This document shows, in pieces, positions 42,886 through 49,793 of a stretch of 64,000 nt of DNA. This stretch comes from Acidimicrobiales bacterium (lineage in GTDB: Bacteria; Actinomycetota; Acidimicrobiia; Acidimicrobiales; Aldehydirespiratoraceae). The stretch spans positions 3,800,263 through 3,864,262 of the forward strand of contig JAWPML010000001.1 in assembly GCA_033344915.1 (NCBI GenBank), given 5' to 3'. The notes below the pieces were generated by a model that saw only the letters and a program-made list of their open reading frames with translations, had not been told where the DNA came from and made no database searches. How positions within the stretch are numbered: position 1 is the stretch's first letter; each line of letters starts with the position of its first letter. A program made the position numbers and the translations under genes.

Positions 42886-43206
42886 ATGATCACCCTCACC
42901 GACAACGCCGTGAACAAGGTCGACGAGCTCATCACCGCCGAAGGTGAAGAGGGCCTCGCCCTTCGTGTTGCCGTGCGTCCCGGCGGGTGCTCCGGCTTCT
43001 CGTACGAGATGTACTTCGACACCGACCGTGCCGCGGACGACATGACGAAGTCGTTCGGCTCGATCGAGGTCGTCGTGGACCCGTCGTCCGCCCAGCTGCT
43101 CGAGGGCGCGACCCTCGACTACAAGGACGGCCTCCAGGACGCGGGGTTCGCGATCGACAACCCCAACGCCCAGCGCACCTGCGGCTGCGGCCAGTCCTTC
43201 AGCTGA
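42886..43206 (+). CDS. A-type iron-sulfur cluster carrier (HesB/IscA/ErpA family), 106 aa
   Basis: HesB-like fold with the three conserved cysteines: RPGGCSGFSYEM (first Cys) and TCGCGQSF at the C-terminus (two Cys). Length 106 is typical. It carries or delivers Fe-S clusters. GAGGAGACG precedes ATG 42886. It lies 119 nt from the divergent mrp start. Confidence 0.93.
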   Translation: MITLTDNAVNKVDELITAEGEEGLALRVAVRPGGCSGFSYEMYFDTDRAADDMTKSFGSIEVVVDPSSAQLLEGATLDYKDGLQDAGFAIDNPNAQRTCGCGQSFS

Positions 43207-43253
43207 GCCGGCTTCTGGCCCGACTGCGGGCTGCCTGACTACCGTCGCGCGCC

Positions 43254-44210
43254 ATGACCGAGCGCGCCTTCGACCCTGACTTCGCGGAGATGCTTCCGCT
43301 GTTGCCGACGTCCATCGACTGGCCGGGTGCCGAGGAGATGGCAGCGCTTCGGGCCGAGGGTGCGTCCTGGAGCGTCGCCGTCGCGCCGCGCGGCGACGTC
43401 GTCCGCGAGGACCGCCACATTCCGGGCTGCGCCGGCGATCCGGACGTGCTCGTGCGGATCTACCGTCCGGTCGAGGAGCCGGAGGCCGCCCTGCCGGGCC
43501 TGCTCCAGATCCACGGGGGCGGGTTCATCATCGGCTCGCTCGACATGACGGACGCCCTCTGCGACCAGATCGCCGCGGAGTTCCCGGCGGTCGTGGTGTC
43601 CGTCGACTACCGGCTCGCGCCGGAGGACCCGTACCCCGCGGGCGTCGAGGACTGCTACGCCGCGCTGGTGTGGCTGGCGGACAACGCGGCCGATCTGGGG
43701 GTCGACGCGGACCGGATCGCGATCTCCGGCCAGAGCGCGGGCGGAGGCCTCGCCGCCGCGACCGCCCTGCTGGCCCGCGATCGGGGCGGGCCGTCCCTGT
43801 GCTTCCAACTGCTCGAGATCCCGGAGCTGGACGACCGGCTCGACACGCCGTCGATGGTCGAGTTCACCGACACGCCGCTGTGGAACCGCCCCAACGCCGA
43901 GCGCAGCTGGAGCTGGTATCTCGGCGGCGACGATCTCCCCGGCTCGCCGGACGTCTCGCCCTATGCCGCGCCGGCCCGCGCCGAAGATCTCGCCGGCCTC
44001 CCGCCGGCGTTCGTCTCGGTCATGGAGTTCGATCCGCTGCGCGACGAGGGACTGATCTACGCGACCCGGCTCCTCCAGGCGGGGGTGTCGACCGAGCTCC
44101 ACGCCTACCCCGGCACGTTCCACGGATCCGCGCTGGTCAGGGAGGCGGCGGTCAGCAAGCGCGCCGCCCGGGACATGCTCGGCGCGCTGCGGCGGGCGCT
44201 CGTCGACTGA
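43254..44210 (+). CDS. Alpha/beta hydrolase, hormone-sensitive-lipase family, 318 aa
   Basis: HSL (family IV) esterase: oxyanion motif LQIHGGGFIIGS, VSVDYRLAPEDPYPAGVEDC, nucleophile ISGQSAGGGLAAA, then EFDPLRDEGLIYA (catalytic Asp) and YPGTFHGSAL (catalytic His). The N-terminal cap is short. No signal peptide, so cytoplasmic. TACCGT at 43240-43245 lies 8 nt before ATG 43254. Substrate class: short or medium acyl esters. Confidence 0.9.
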   Translation: MTERAFDPDFAEMLPLLPTSIDWPGAEEMAALRAEGASWSVAVAPRGDVVREDRHIPGCAGDPDVLVRIYRPVEEPEAALPGLLQIHGGGFIIGSLDMTDALCDQIAAEFPAVVVSVDYRLAPEDPYPAGVEDCYAALVWLADNAADLGVDADRIAISGQSAGGGLAAATALLARDRGGPSLCFQLLEIPELDDRLDTPSMVEFTDTPLWNRPNAERSWSWYLGGDDLPGSPDVSPYAAPARAEDLAGLPPAFVSVMEFDPLRDEGLIYATRLLQAGVSTELHAYPGTFHGSALVREAAVSKRAARDMLGALRRALVD

Positions 44211-44225
44211 CGGACCGGACGCGGC

Positions 44226-45143
44226 TCAGAGCAGGGCGAGCGTCTCGTCGAGCTCGGAGCGGTCGTAGGTCGCGTCGAGGCGGCGCACGATCGTGCCGTC
44301 CGCGCGCGCCGCGATCAGCACCGGCTCGAAGGGCAACTGCCACTCGTTCACGATGTCCACCGTGGGGCCGGGGAATGTCCCGTCGTTGACCGCGGCCTGG
44401 GCGTCCACATAGACCTCGGCGTGGATGACGTGGAGGTCGTCCCGCTCGGCCGCGACCTCGATCAGCAGCTCGATCACCGGCCCGCAGATCTCGGTCTGAC
44501 AGAACCCCGGCGTCGAGATGCTCAGCACGATCGGCTTGTCGCCCGCGGCGACGGCGGCGGCGAGATCGGTGCCGTGGAACGGGCAGTCGTCGCCCCGGGT
44601 GCACAGGTCGGCGATGCCGCGGAGGTCGTCCGTGGTCGCGGTGTGGATCTCGGGCAGGCGGTCGCCGGGCTGGGGGACGGCCGTCTCGCCCGCGGTCAGG
44701 ACGGCGAACTGGCGGCCGGTCTCGTCGCCGCCGTCGAGCCATCGGGCCTGGTAGACGCCGGGGACCGACGGCGTGAAGAGCACCGGATAGTACGACGCCA
44801 TCTCGAACTGGGGGAGCGACGCCGGGCCGGTGTTGCGTCGCTCGATGACACCGCCGGCGACCTGTTCGCCGTCCTGGAAGATGCCGATCTCGGCGGTGGC
44901 GGGGGCATCGCCGCGAAGGACTTGCTCGCCGTCGTGGAGCACGTAGGCGATGCGCTGTTCCACGCCCGCCACGATCACGGAGGGTCCGACGAAACCGTCG
45001 GGTGAGGTGGGCACCAGGAAGCCGGTGGTGATCTCCGGCGGGCCGCCGTCATCGCCACACGCGGCGAGGAGCGAGCCGGCGCCCACGAGGCCGGCGGCCC
45101 CGGCGGCTCCGACGAGGAACGTGCGACGATCGAGTGCGGCCAT
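44226..45143 (-). CDS. Tat-exported lipoprotein with thioredoxin/SCO-like domain, 305 aa
   Basis: Twin-arginine signal RRTFLVGAAGAAGLVGAGSL with lipobox LLAAC near residue 29. Residues 35-155 form an immunoglobulin-like beta region (VIVAGVEQRIAYVLHDGEQ, YYPVLFTPSVPGVYQARW). After the linker, about 185-305 resembles a thioredoxin fold: KPIVLSISTPGFCQTEICGPV with a CxxxxC redox or copper-binding pair, and HVIHAEVYVD. A preceding DLCTRGDDCPFHG adds two further Cys. It could be a SCO1-like copper chaperone or a thiol oxidoreductase on the outer membrane surface. TACCGT 45151-45156 stands 7 nt before ATG. It is divergent from the Mo-hydroxylase-like fusion gene. Confidence 0.8.
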   Translation of the reverse strand: MAALDRRTFLVGAAGAAGLVGAGSLLAACGDDGGPPEITTGFLVPTSPDGFVGPSVIVAGVEQRIAYVLHDGEQVLRGDAPATAEIGIFQDGEQVAGGVIERRNTGPASLPQFEMASYYPVLFTPSVPGVYQARWLDGGDETGRQFAVLTAGETAVPQPGDRLPEIHTATTDDLRGIADLCTRGDDCPFHGTDLAAAVAAGDKPIVLSISTPGFCQTEICGPVIELLIEVAAERDDLHVIHAEVYVDAQAAVNDGTFPGPTVDIVNEWQLPFEPVLIAARADGTIVRRLDATYDRSELDETLALL

Positions 45144-45216
45144 GGGTGAAACGGTAATCGGCTCGGCCCGTCGACCACCCCTCGGGTCGGCGGGACCGCC
45201 CGGTAGCGTGCGGCCG

Positions 45217-46752
45217 ATGACCGACGGATTCACGCTACGGGTCGACGGCCGTGAGGTCGGGGTCGCCGACGAGCACGCGACGTTGCTCGACGTCCTGCGT
45301 GATGTCGCGGGCGTCCGATCGGTGAAGGACGGCTGTTCGCCCCAGGGCCAGTGCGGATGCTGCACCGTGCTCGTGGACGGGCAGCCGCGGGTGTCGTGCG
45401 TGACGCCGGTACGGCGGGTGCGGGACCGCGAGATCACCACGGTCGATGGTCTGCCCGCCGGCGTTTCCGCCGCCTGGGGCGATGCCTTCGCGGCGACGGG
45501 AGGAAGCCAGTGCGGCTTCTGCACGCCGGGCATCATCTGTCGCTACGAAGGCCTTCGGGCCAAGGGCGTCGACCACGAGGACCGGGCGGCAGCCGAGAAG
45601 TCGCTGCAGGCCCACCTCTGTCGATGCACCGGATGGCAACCGGTCGTGGACGCCTGGGTCGCCTTCCCGACGGCGGCCGCAGGCGAGCCGACGGACGCGG
45701 CCCGGGCACGAGCCGAGCTCGAAGGCGGCGTCCCTCAGTCCGTCGGCCCGCTCGTGGCGCTCGGTCAGGGTGGGTTCGCGGATGACATGGCGCCGGCGGG
45801 GGCGCTCGTCGCCGTGCCGATGGCCGAAGGCGACGGCTGGGCGGTTGCCGACACCCGAGCCGAGGCGCTGGCCGCAGCCGGCAAGATCCAGGGACGACGG
45901 ACGACGGCGGAGTCGCCCCCGCCGATCGAGCTCCCGGCCGGCGACTGGGACCGCACGCTGCGCACCTCGTGGGTGGAGCCCGCCTATCTGGAGACCGACG
46001 CCGCCTGGTGCGAGCCGGGCGGCGAGGCGGCCTCGCCCCTGGCGAACGGCGGCGCGTTCGGGGCGAAGGCGGCGAGCGAGGTCGGCGCCGTCGCCCGTCG
46101 GCTGGCGGACGAGCACGGCCGCGCCGTGCGGGTCCTGTACTCCCGCGAGGACGCGGTTCGTCGGGGAGCCAAGCGGCCGCCCATCGCGGCCGGGGTGGCG
46201 GCCGACGGTCGCGGCGTCGTGCGGGTCGCCCGCACCGACGGGGTCGCCGACGCGATCCGCTCGGTGGCACCGGACTTCGAGGTCGAGGAGGTCGACGTGC
46301 CCGGTCCGCCCACCAGCGTCGACATCCGCGGGGCGGGCTGGGTCGAGGCCGCGGTCCTGCTCGACTCGCTGCGCGACGGAGGCGGCTGGATCCAGGCGCC
46401 CGGCGGAGGAGCCGCGATGGCCGCGGTCGGCGACGACGGCGCGATCACGGTGACGGTGCGGCCGGGTGCGGTGCTCGACGAGACGGTGCTGCGCTCGTAC
46501 TGCACGGGTGCCGCGCACATGGCGCTGGGCTGGGTCACCAGCGAACGGCTCACGGTCGATGAGGCGGGCGAGATCCACGATCTGACGATCCGCAGCTTCG
46601 GCGTCCTGCGCGCGATCGACACGCCGAGGATCGACGTGGTCATCGAGGAGACGGACGCCCCCGCCGTCGCCGTCAGCGACGCCGCCTTCGCCGCCGTCGC
46701 GTCCGCCGTCTGGCGCTCCCTCGACTTCCCCCCCACCTGGCCCGCTCCCTGA
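45217..46752 (+). CDS. Compact xanthine-dehydrogenase-like fusion: 2Fe-2S subunit plus reduced molybdopterin-binding domain, 511 aa
   Basis: Residues 1-150 are a complete small subunit of molybdenum hydroxylases: plant-type 2Fe-2S with C40, C46, C48/C49 and C61 (DGCSPQGQCGCCTVLVDG) and the second cluster with C99, C102, C135, C137 (QCGFCTPGI, HLCRCTGW). Residues about 250-510 keep scattered pieces of the Mo-binding subunit: GGAFGAKAASEVGAVARRLA (278 on), RVLYSREDAVRRGAKRP and a C-terminal GWVTSERLTVDEAGEI. The large subunit normally has about 750 residues; the catalytic Glu motif GxGE near the end is replaced by AVSDAAFAAV. So it may be an electron carrier or a non-catalytic relic rather than a full hydroxylase. 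TAGCGT lies 7 nt before ATG 45217. Confidence 0.75.
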   Translation: MTDGFTLRVDGREVGVADEHATLLDVLRDVAGVRSVKDGCSPQGQCGCCTVLVDGQPRVSCVTPVRRVRDREITTVDGLPAGVSAAWGDAFAATGGSQCGFCTPGIICRYEGLRAKGVDHEDRAAAEKSLQAHLCRCTGWQPVVDAWVAFPTAAAGEPTDAARARAELEGGVPQSVGPLVALGQGGFADDMAPAGALVAVPMAEGDGWAVADTRAEALAAAGKIQGRRTTAESPPPIELPAGDWDRTLRTSWVEPAYLETDAAWCEPGGEAASPLANGGAFGAKAASEVGAVARRLADEHGRAVRVLYSREDAVRRGAKRPPIAAGVAADGRGVVRVARTDGVADAIRSVAPDFEVEEVDVPGPPTSVDIRGAGWVEAAVLLDSLRDGGGWIQAPGGGAAMAAVGDDGAITVTVRPGAVLDETVLRSYCTGAAHMALGWVTSERLTVDEAGEIHDLTIRSFGVLRAIDTPRIDVVIEETDAPAVAVSDAAFAAVASAVWRSLDFPPTWPAP

Positions 46753-46757
46753 GTTGG

Positions 46758-46783
46758 GACGCGGGGTCAGGACGCGGGGTCAG
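46758..46783. repeat. Tandem GACGCGGGGTCAG, first of three GGGGTCAGA-type junction repeats
   Basis: A 13-bp unit occurs twice in direct tandem (46758-46770, 46771-46783), followed by AGTCCCGTCCC that can pair with GGGAC upstream. It lies in the 47-nt gap between convergent stops 46752 and 46800 and shares GGGGTCAG with the repeats at 47888-47923 and 49074-49110. Confidence 0.65.
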
Positions 46784-46799
46784 AGTCCCGTCCCACCTT

Positions 46800-47252
46800 T
46801 CAGCACACGAGATCGACCGTGATCTCGAGGTGGCCGAGGTGCTGGGCGAGCTCCTCGTAGGCGTGAACGAGGGCCGTGCCGACCGTCCACTCGGCCTCGA
46901 GCGGGATCGAGGTGCGGGCGGTCGCGGCGAGTTCGGTCGCGGACTCGATCTCCGGGATCAGTTGGCGGAGCCGGGCGACCGTGTCGTCCGCCTGCCGACG
47001 GAGGTCGGCCACGGTGCCGGTCGACGTGAACTCGGCGTCGCGATGCCGGTCGCTCGGATGCCCACAGATGACGTGATCGCACCACCAGACGCTCGCCGAC
47101 AGCGCGTGGTTGACGAGCTGATACGGCGAGTTCGGTTCCGGCAGCGGAGGCTGGGCGTTGACGGTCGCATCGTCCAGGCGGTCGATCGAAGCGCGCATGC
47201 CGTCGATGGTCCGCTCGCAGAAGAGGATCATGTCGGCCACGGAGACGTCCAT
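46800..47252 (-). CDS. DinB-family (mycothiol-dependent) protein, 150 aa
   Basis: Four-helix DinB fold with metal-binding histidines: QLVNHALSASVWWCDHV in helix 2 and ALVHAYEELAQHLGHLEITVDLV in helix 4, giving the His triad. This arrangement is typical of mycothiol-dependent metalloenzymes of actinobacteria, such as maleylpyruvate isomerase-like proteins. The reaction is unknown. TACGCT at 47259-47264 lies 6 nt before ATG 47252. Confidence 0.82.
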   Translation of the reverse strand: MDVSVADMILFCERTIDGMRASIDRLDDATVNAQPPLPEPNSPYQLVNHALSASVWWCDHVICGHPSDRHRDAEFTSTGTVADLRRQADDTVARLRQLIPEIESATELAATARTSIPLEAEWTVGTALVHAYEELAQHLGHLEITVDLVC

Positions 47253-47300
47253 GGATGGAGCGTAGGTCCGGTTGCCGTGGGGCGACCTAGTGTGGCCGCC

Positions 47301-47645
47301 ATGAGCACGCCCGTTGGTCCCTACTCGCCCGTCGTCCGCGGCGGCGATCTCCTCTTCACGGCCGGACAGGTCGGCATCAGCGGGGGAGCGCTGGTCGAGG
47401 GCGGTCTCGAGCCCGAGATGCGCCAGGTCTTCATCAACCTGCGATCGGTGCTGAACACCGCCGGGGCGACGCTGAGCGATGTGGTGAAGACGACGGTCTT
47501 CCTCGCCGACATGAACGACTACGCGGCGATGAACGAGATCTACATGGAGGAGTTCGGCGACCATCGCCCGGCCCGCTCCGCCGTCGCCGTGAAGGAACTG
47601 CCGATCGGCGCCCGCATCGAGATCGAGGCGATCGCCACGGTCTGA
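47301..47645 (+). CDS. ridA: RidA-family enamine/imine deaminase, 114 aa
   Basis: RidA fold: GPYSPVVRGGDLLFTAGQVG, FINLRSVLNTAGATLSDVVKTT, and the C-terminal RPARSAVAVKELPIGARIEIE with the conserved Arg that binds the imine carboxylate. Length is slightly short (usual about 125). It hydrolyses reactive 2-aminoacrylate and related enamines. TAGTGT at 47288-47293 lies 7 nt before ATG. It is divergent from the DinB gene. Confidence 0.93.
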   Translation: MSTPVGPYSPVVRGGDLLFTAGQVGISGGALVEGGLEPEMRQVFINLRSVLNTAGATLSDVVKTTVFLADMNDYAAMNEIYMEEFGDHRPARSAVAVKELPIGARIEIEAIATV

Positions 47646-47691
47646 GCCGCGGTGTGGGTCTGCCGCCGACCGGTCTGGCAGACTGGCCCTC

Positions 47692-47883
47692 ATGGACGTC
47701 GGAGCGATCGTCATCGTCGTTGCACTCGTCATCGTGATGCCGGTGGGTGTCCTGATGAGCATGGTCGGACTCGCCGGCGCGCTCGGCGGTCTCGTCGGCC
47801 GTGATCGCGACCTCGACAACGTGACCGAGGACGGCGAACCCAACGAGTACCTCGCGCTCAGCGACTCGAACCCATACACCTGA
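47692..47883 (+). CDS. Small single-pass membrane protein, 63 aa
   Basis: One hydrophobic stretch (GAIVIVVALVIVMPVGVLMS, extending to about residue 35) followed by an acidic soluble tail (DRDLDNVTEDGEPNEYLALS). I do not recognise it. CAGACT lies 7 nt before ATG, so it may have its own promoter; it also lies 46 nt after ridA. Codon use matches the neighbours, which supports it as real. Confidence 0.6.
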   Translation: MDVGAIVIVVALVIVMPVGVLMSMVGLAGALGGLVGRDRDLDNVTEDGEPNEYLALSDSNPYT

Positions 47884-47887
47884 GCGC

Positions 47888-47923
47888 AGAAAGTACGGGG
47901 GTCTGACCCCAGAAAGTACGGGG
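47888..47923. repeat. AGAAAGTACGGGG direct repeat with GGGGTCTGACCCC palindrome
   Basis: AGAAAGTACGGGG occurs at 47888-47900 and 47911-47923; between and overlapping them lies the near-palindrome GGGGTCTGACCCC (47898-47910). Located between convergent stops (47883 and 47979). Second of three similar junction repeats. Confidence 0.7.
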
Positions 47924-47930
47924 GACGCGA

Positions 47931-47958
47931 CGAGGGCGACCCCGAAGGGCCGCCCTCG
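47931..47958. terminator. Hairpin between convergent genes
   Basis: 8-bp stem CGAGGGCG/CGCCCTCG (47931-47938, 47951-47958) with a GC-rich 12-nt loop, between the small membrane protein gene and hsp20. Probably a bidirectional terminator. Confidence 0.6.
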
Positions 47959-47978
47959 CCGGATTCCCGATCGAAGGA

Positions 47979-48407
47979 TCAGGCCGGAGTCGACTCCGCC
48001 TCGATCGCCGTCTGGCCGCCCACGCCGATCGAGATCTTGCGGGGCTTGGCCTTCTCGGCCACGGGGATGCGCAGGGAGAGCACGCCGTCCGTCAGGTCGG
48101 CTTCGATGCCTTCGGCGTCGAGGCCTTCACCGAGGTGGACCTGGCGGCGGAAGCTGCCTCGTGCGCGTTCGTTGAGGTAGTGACGATCGCCCTCCTCCGG
48201 GGCCCAGTCGCGTTCCGCGGCGATGGTGAGGACGTTGCGCTCGACATTGATGTCGAGGCTGTCCTCCGGCACGCCGGGCAGGTCGACGTGGACCCAAACG
48301 TCCTCGCCCCGGCGATAGGCGTCCATCGGCATCGGGTGACTCGAGCCCGTGCCCAGCCGGCGGAAGACGGTGTCGAACTCACGGAAGGGGTCGTTGTTGA
48401 AGAGCAT
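47979..48407 (-). CDS. Hsp20-family small heat-shock protein, 142 aa
   Basis: Alpha-crystallin domain (about 30-125): VWVHVDLPGVPEDSLDINVE, VLTIAAERDWAPEEGDRHYL, GSFRRQVHLGEGLDAEGIEA and DGVLSLRIPVAEKAKPRKI, which includes the conserved GVLxLxIP. A holdase chaperone. AAAGGAGACGAGG gives a strong ribosome site before ATG 48407. The intergenic region to the divergent TetR gene is unusually A/T-rich and holds two inverted repeats; the TetR protein may control both genes. Confidence 0.93.
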   Translation of the reverse strand: MLFNNDPFREFDTVFRRLGTGSSHPMPMDAYRRGEDVWVHVDLPGVPEDSLDINVERNVLTIAAERDWAPEEGDRHYLNERARGSFRRQVHLGEGLDAEGIEADLTDGVLSLRIPVAEKAKPRKISIGVGGQTAIEAESTPA

Positions 48408-48465
48408 CCTCGTCTCCTTTCGATGAATCTTCGGGATGTTCCACTGGCCTTCAACGAATGAAAGC

Positions 48466-48484
48466 CTTTCTGTATTTCAGAAAG
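48466..48484. promoter_or_regulatory. Inverted repeat CTTTCTG-N5-CAGAAAG in the hsp20-tetR gap
   Basis: Perfect 7-bp arms (48466-48472, 48478-48484) in an A/T-rich stretch between the divergent hsp20 and tetR genes. It shares the AGAAA/TTTCT core with the second repeat 10 nt further on, so both may be operators for the same TetR-type repressor. Confidence 0.5.
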
Positions 48485-48494
48485 CTAGCAAAAC

Positions 48495-48522
48495 ATGGAG
48501 AAAGTGTCTACAGTTTCTCCAT
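48495..48522. promoter_or_regulatory. Likely TetR operator overlapping its own -10 and start codon
   Basis: Inverted repeat ATGGAGAAA (48495-48503) and TTTCTCCAT (48514-48522) with 10-nt spacer. It contains TACAGT at 48509-48514, 6 nt before ATG 48521, so it covers the predicted -10 and the start of a leaderless transcript. Bound protein would block transcription directly. Confidence 0.6.
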
Positions 48523-49066
48523 GCCCCGCGTGACCATCGATTTCGACCAGATCATCGAGACCGCCCTGCGGGTCGTGGACGACGCAGGCCCCGATGGGTT
48601 GAGCCTCTCCAGCGTCGCTCGCGAGCTCGGCGTCGGCCCGTCCGCCCTCTACACCCACGTCGACGGCCTGCGCGGGCTGCAGGAAGCGGCCGCGATCGCC
48701 TCGACCCGGGAGTTGGCCTCCGAACTGCGTGACGCCGCGATCGGGCGGGCCGGCGACGAAGCGGTGCGCAGTGTCGCCACGGCCTACCGCTCGTACGCGA
48801 CCGCGTATCCGGGACGCGTGTCCTCGGCGTTGCGGGTCGACGAGGCACCGGGGCTCGACGACGCCGTCGGCGAACTCGACGGCGTGTTCGCGCTGTTGGG
48901 CGTGGCCCGCGGGCTCGATCGGGAACCGGCGGCGCAGGCCGGGCGAAACGTGCGCCGGGCCCTCCACGGGTTCGTCGTGTCGGAGCGGGCCGACACCGCG
49001 GCGGGGCAGACCGACGGTGACTACGACTCGTTCGTCGCCGTGCTCTGTCGCATGCTCGCGCCCTGA
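48521..49066 (+). CDS. TetR-family transcriptional regulator, 181 aa
   Basis: N-terminal helix-turn-helix of TetR type: DQIIETALRVVDDAGPDGLS, then LSSVARELGVGPSALYTHVDGLRGL (recognition helix ending in YTHV). The C-terminal ligand domain resembles the WHG group (ELASELRDAAI, RSYATAYPGRVSSAL, GRNVRRALHGFV). ATG 48521 is set by TACAGT 6 nt upstream; a longer frame from 48458 reads through the operator and is unlikely. It is divergent from hsp20. Confidence 0.88.
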   Translation: MPRVTIDFDQIIETALRVVDDAGPDGLSLSSVARELGVGPSALYTHVDGLRGLQEAAAIASTRELASELRDAAIGRAGDEAVRSVATAYRSYATAYPGRVSSALRVDEAPGLDDAVGELDGVFALLGVARGLDREPAAQAGRNVRRALHGFVVSERADTAAGQTDGDYDSFVAVLCRMLAP

Positions 49067-49073
49067 CGCCCCG

Positions 49074-49110
49074 AGGTGAAGCGGGGGTCAGACCCCAGGT
49101 GAAGCGGGGT
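49074..49110. repeat. AGGTGAAGCGGGGTCAGA direct repeat with GGGGTCAGACCCC palindrome
   Basis: The unit AGGTGAAGCGGGG(G)TCAGA occurs twice in this interval; the first copy runs into GGGGTCAGACCCC (49084-49096). It lies between convergent stops 49066 and 49110. Third of the three related junction repeats in 2.4 kb. Confidence 0.7.
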
Positions 49111-49793
49111 CAGAGCCAGCGGGAGCGGCCGAAGGAATAGCCGACCGAGCGGATGGTCTGGATGAGGTTGGCGTGTTCCTCGCCGAGCTTGGCCCGGAGA
49201 CGACGCACGTGGACGTCCACGGTGCGGGCACCTCCGTAGTAGTCGTAGCCCCACACGCGGTTGAGCAGGGTCTCGCGGGTGAAGACCTTGCCGGGGTGAG
49301 CGGCAAGGAACTTCAACAGCTCGTACTCCATGTAGGTCAGGTCGAGCGGCTTGCCCTCGATGATCGCCTGGTACGTCTCGAGGTTCATGGCCAGCGGGCC
49401 GTACTCGATGAGGTCGACGTCGTCGCTCGTGCCCGACTTTCGGAAGACGTGCTTGAGACGCGTCTCGAACTCGATGGGGTGGAAGGGGTGGACGCAGAAG
49501 TCGTCGAACAGGTCCTCGCGGGGATCGAGCTCCATCAGCTGGCCACCGTTGACGAGCAACAGCAGGGCGTCCACGTTGACGTCGCCGTTGCGGATCGCGC
49601 GGCAGAAGCGCAGCGCCGTCTCCAGGTCGGACCCGGCGGTCGCCGACACGATCGCCCCGACCCATCCGTCGTTCGGCTCGTCGCGACGGGCGGCGTCGAT
49701 GTCGGCCGCGGCTTTCCACGTCCAGCCGCCGATGTCGAGGGCCTGGGCGAGCTCCGGCGGGACCGGCTCGGGGAAGACGAGAAGCGGTTCCAT
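49110..49793 (-). CDS. glnR: GlnR-like atypical OmpR-family nitrogen regulator, 227 aa
   Basis: The N-terminal half is a receiver-like domain lacking the standard phospho-acceptor pattern (ELDPREDLFDDFCVHPFHPIEFE). The C-terminal winged helix (about 130-225) is very close to actinobacterial GlnR: LDLTYMEYELLKFLAAHPGK, FTRETLLNRVWGYDYYGGAR, TVDVHVRRLRAKLG, IQTIRSVGYSFG. GlnR controls glnA, amt and other nitrogen genes without a cognate kinase. Its ATG overlaps the glnA stop (TGATG), so the two are translationally coupled. Linkage of glnR to glnA is unusual for actinobacteria, where they usually lie apart. Confidence 0.88.
   Translation of the reverse strand: MEPLLVFPEPVPPELAQALDIGGWTWKAAADIDAARRDEPNDGWVGAIVSATAGSDLETALRFCRAIRNGDVNVDALLLLVNGGQLMELDPREDLFDDFCVHPFHPIEFETRLKHVFRKSGTSDDVDLIEYGPLAMNLETYQAIIEGKPLDLTYMEYELLKFLAAHPGKVFTRETLLNRVWGYDYYGGARTVDVHVRRLRAKLGEEHANLIQTIRSVGYSFGRSRWL

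Noticed and set aside
46758-46783. GGGGTCAG tandem repeat as part of an insertion sequence end
   Set aside because: No transposase gene or matching inverted end lies within the window, and the related copies have different flanks.
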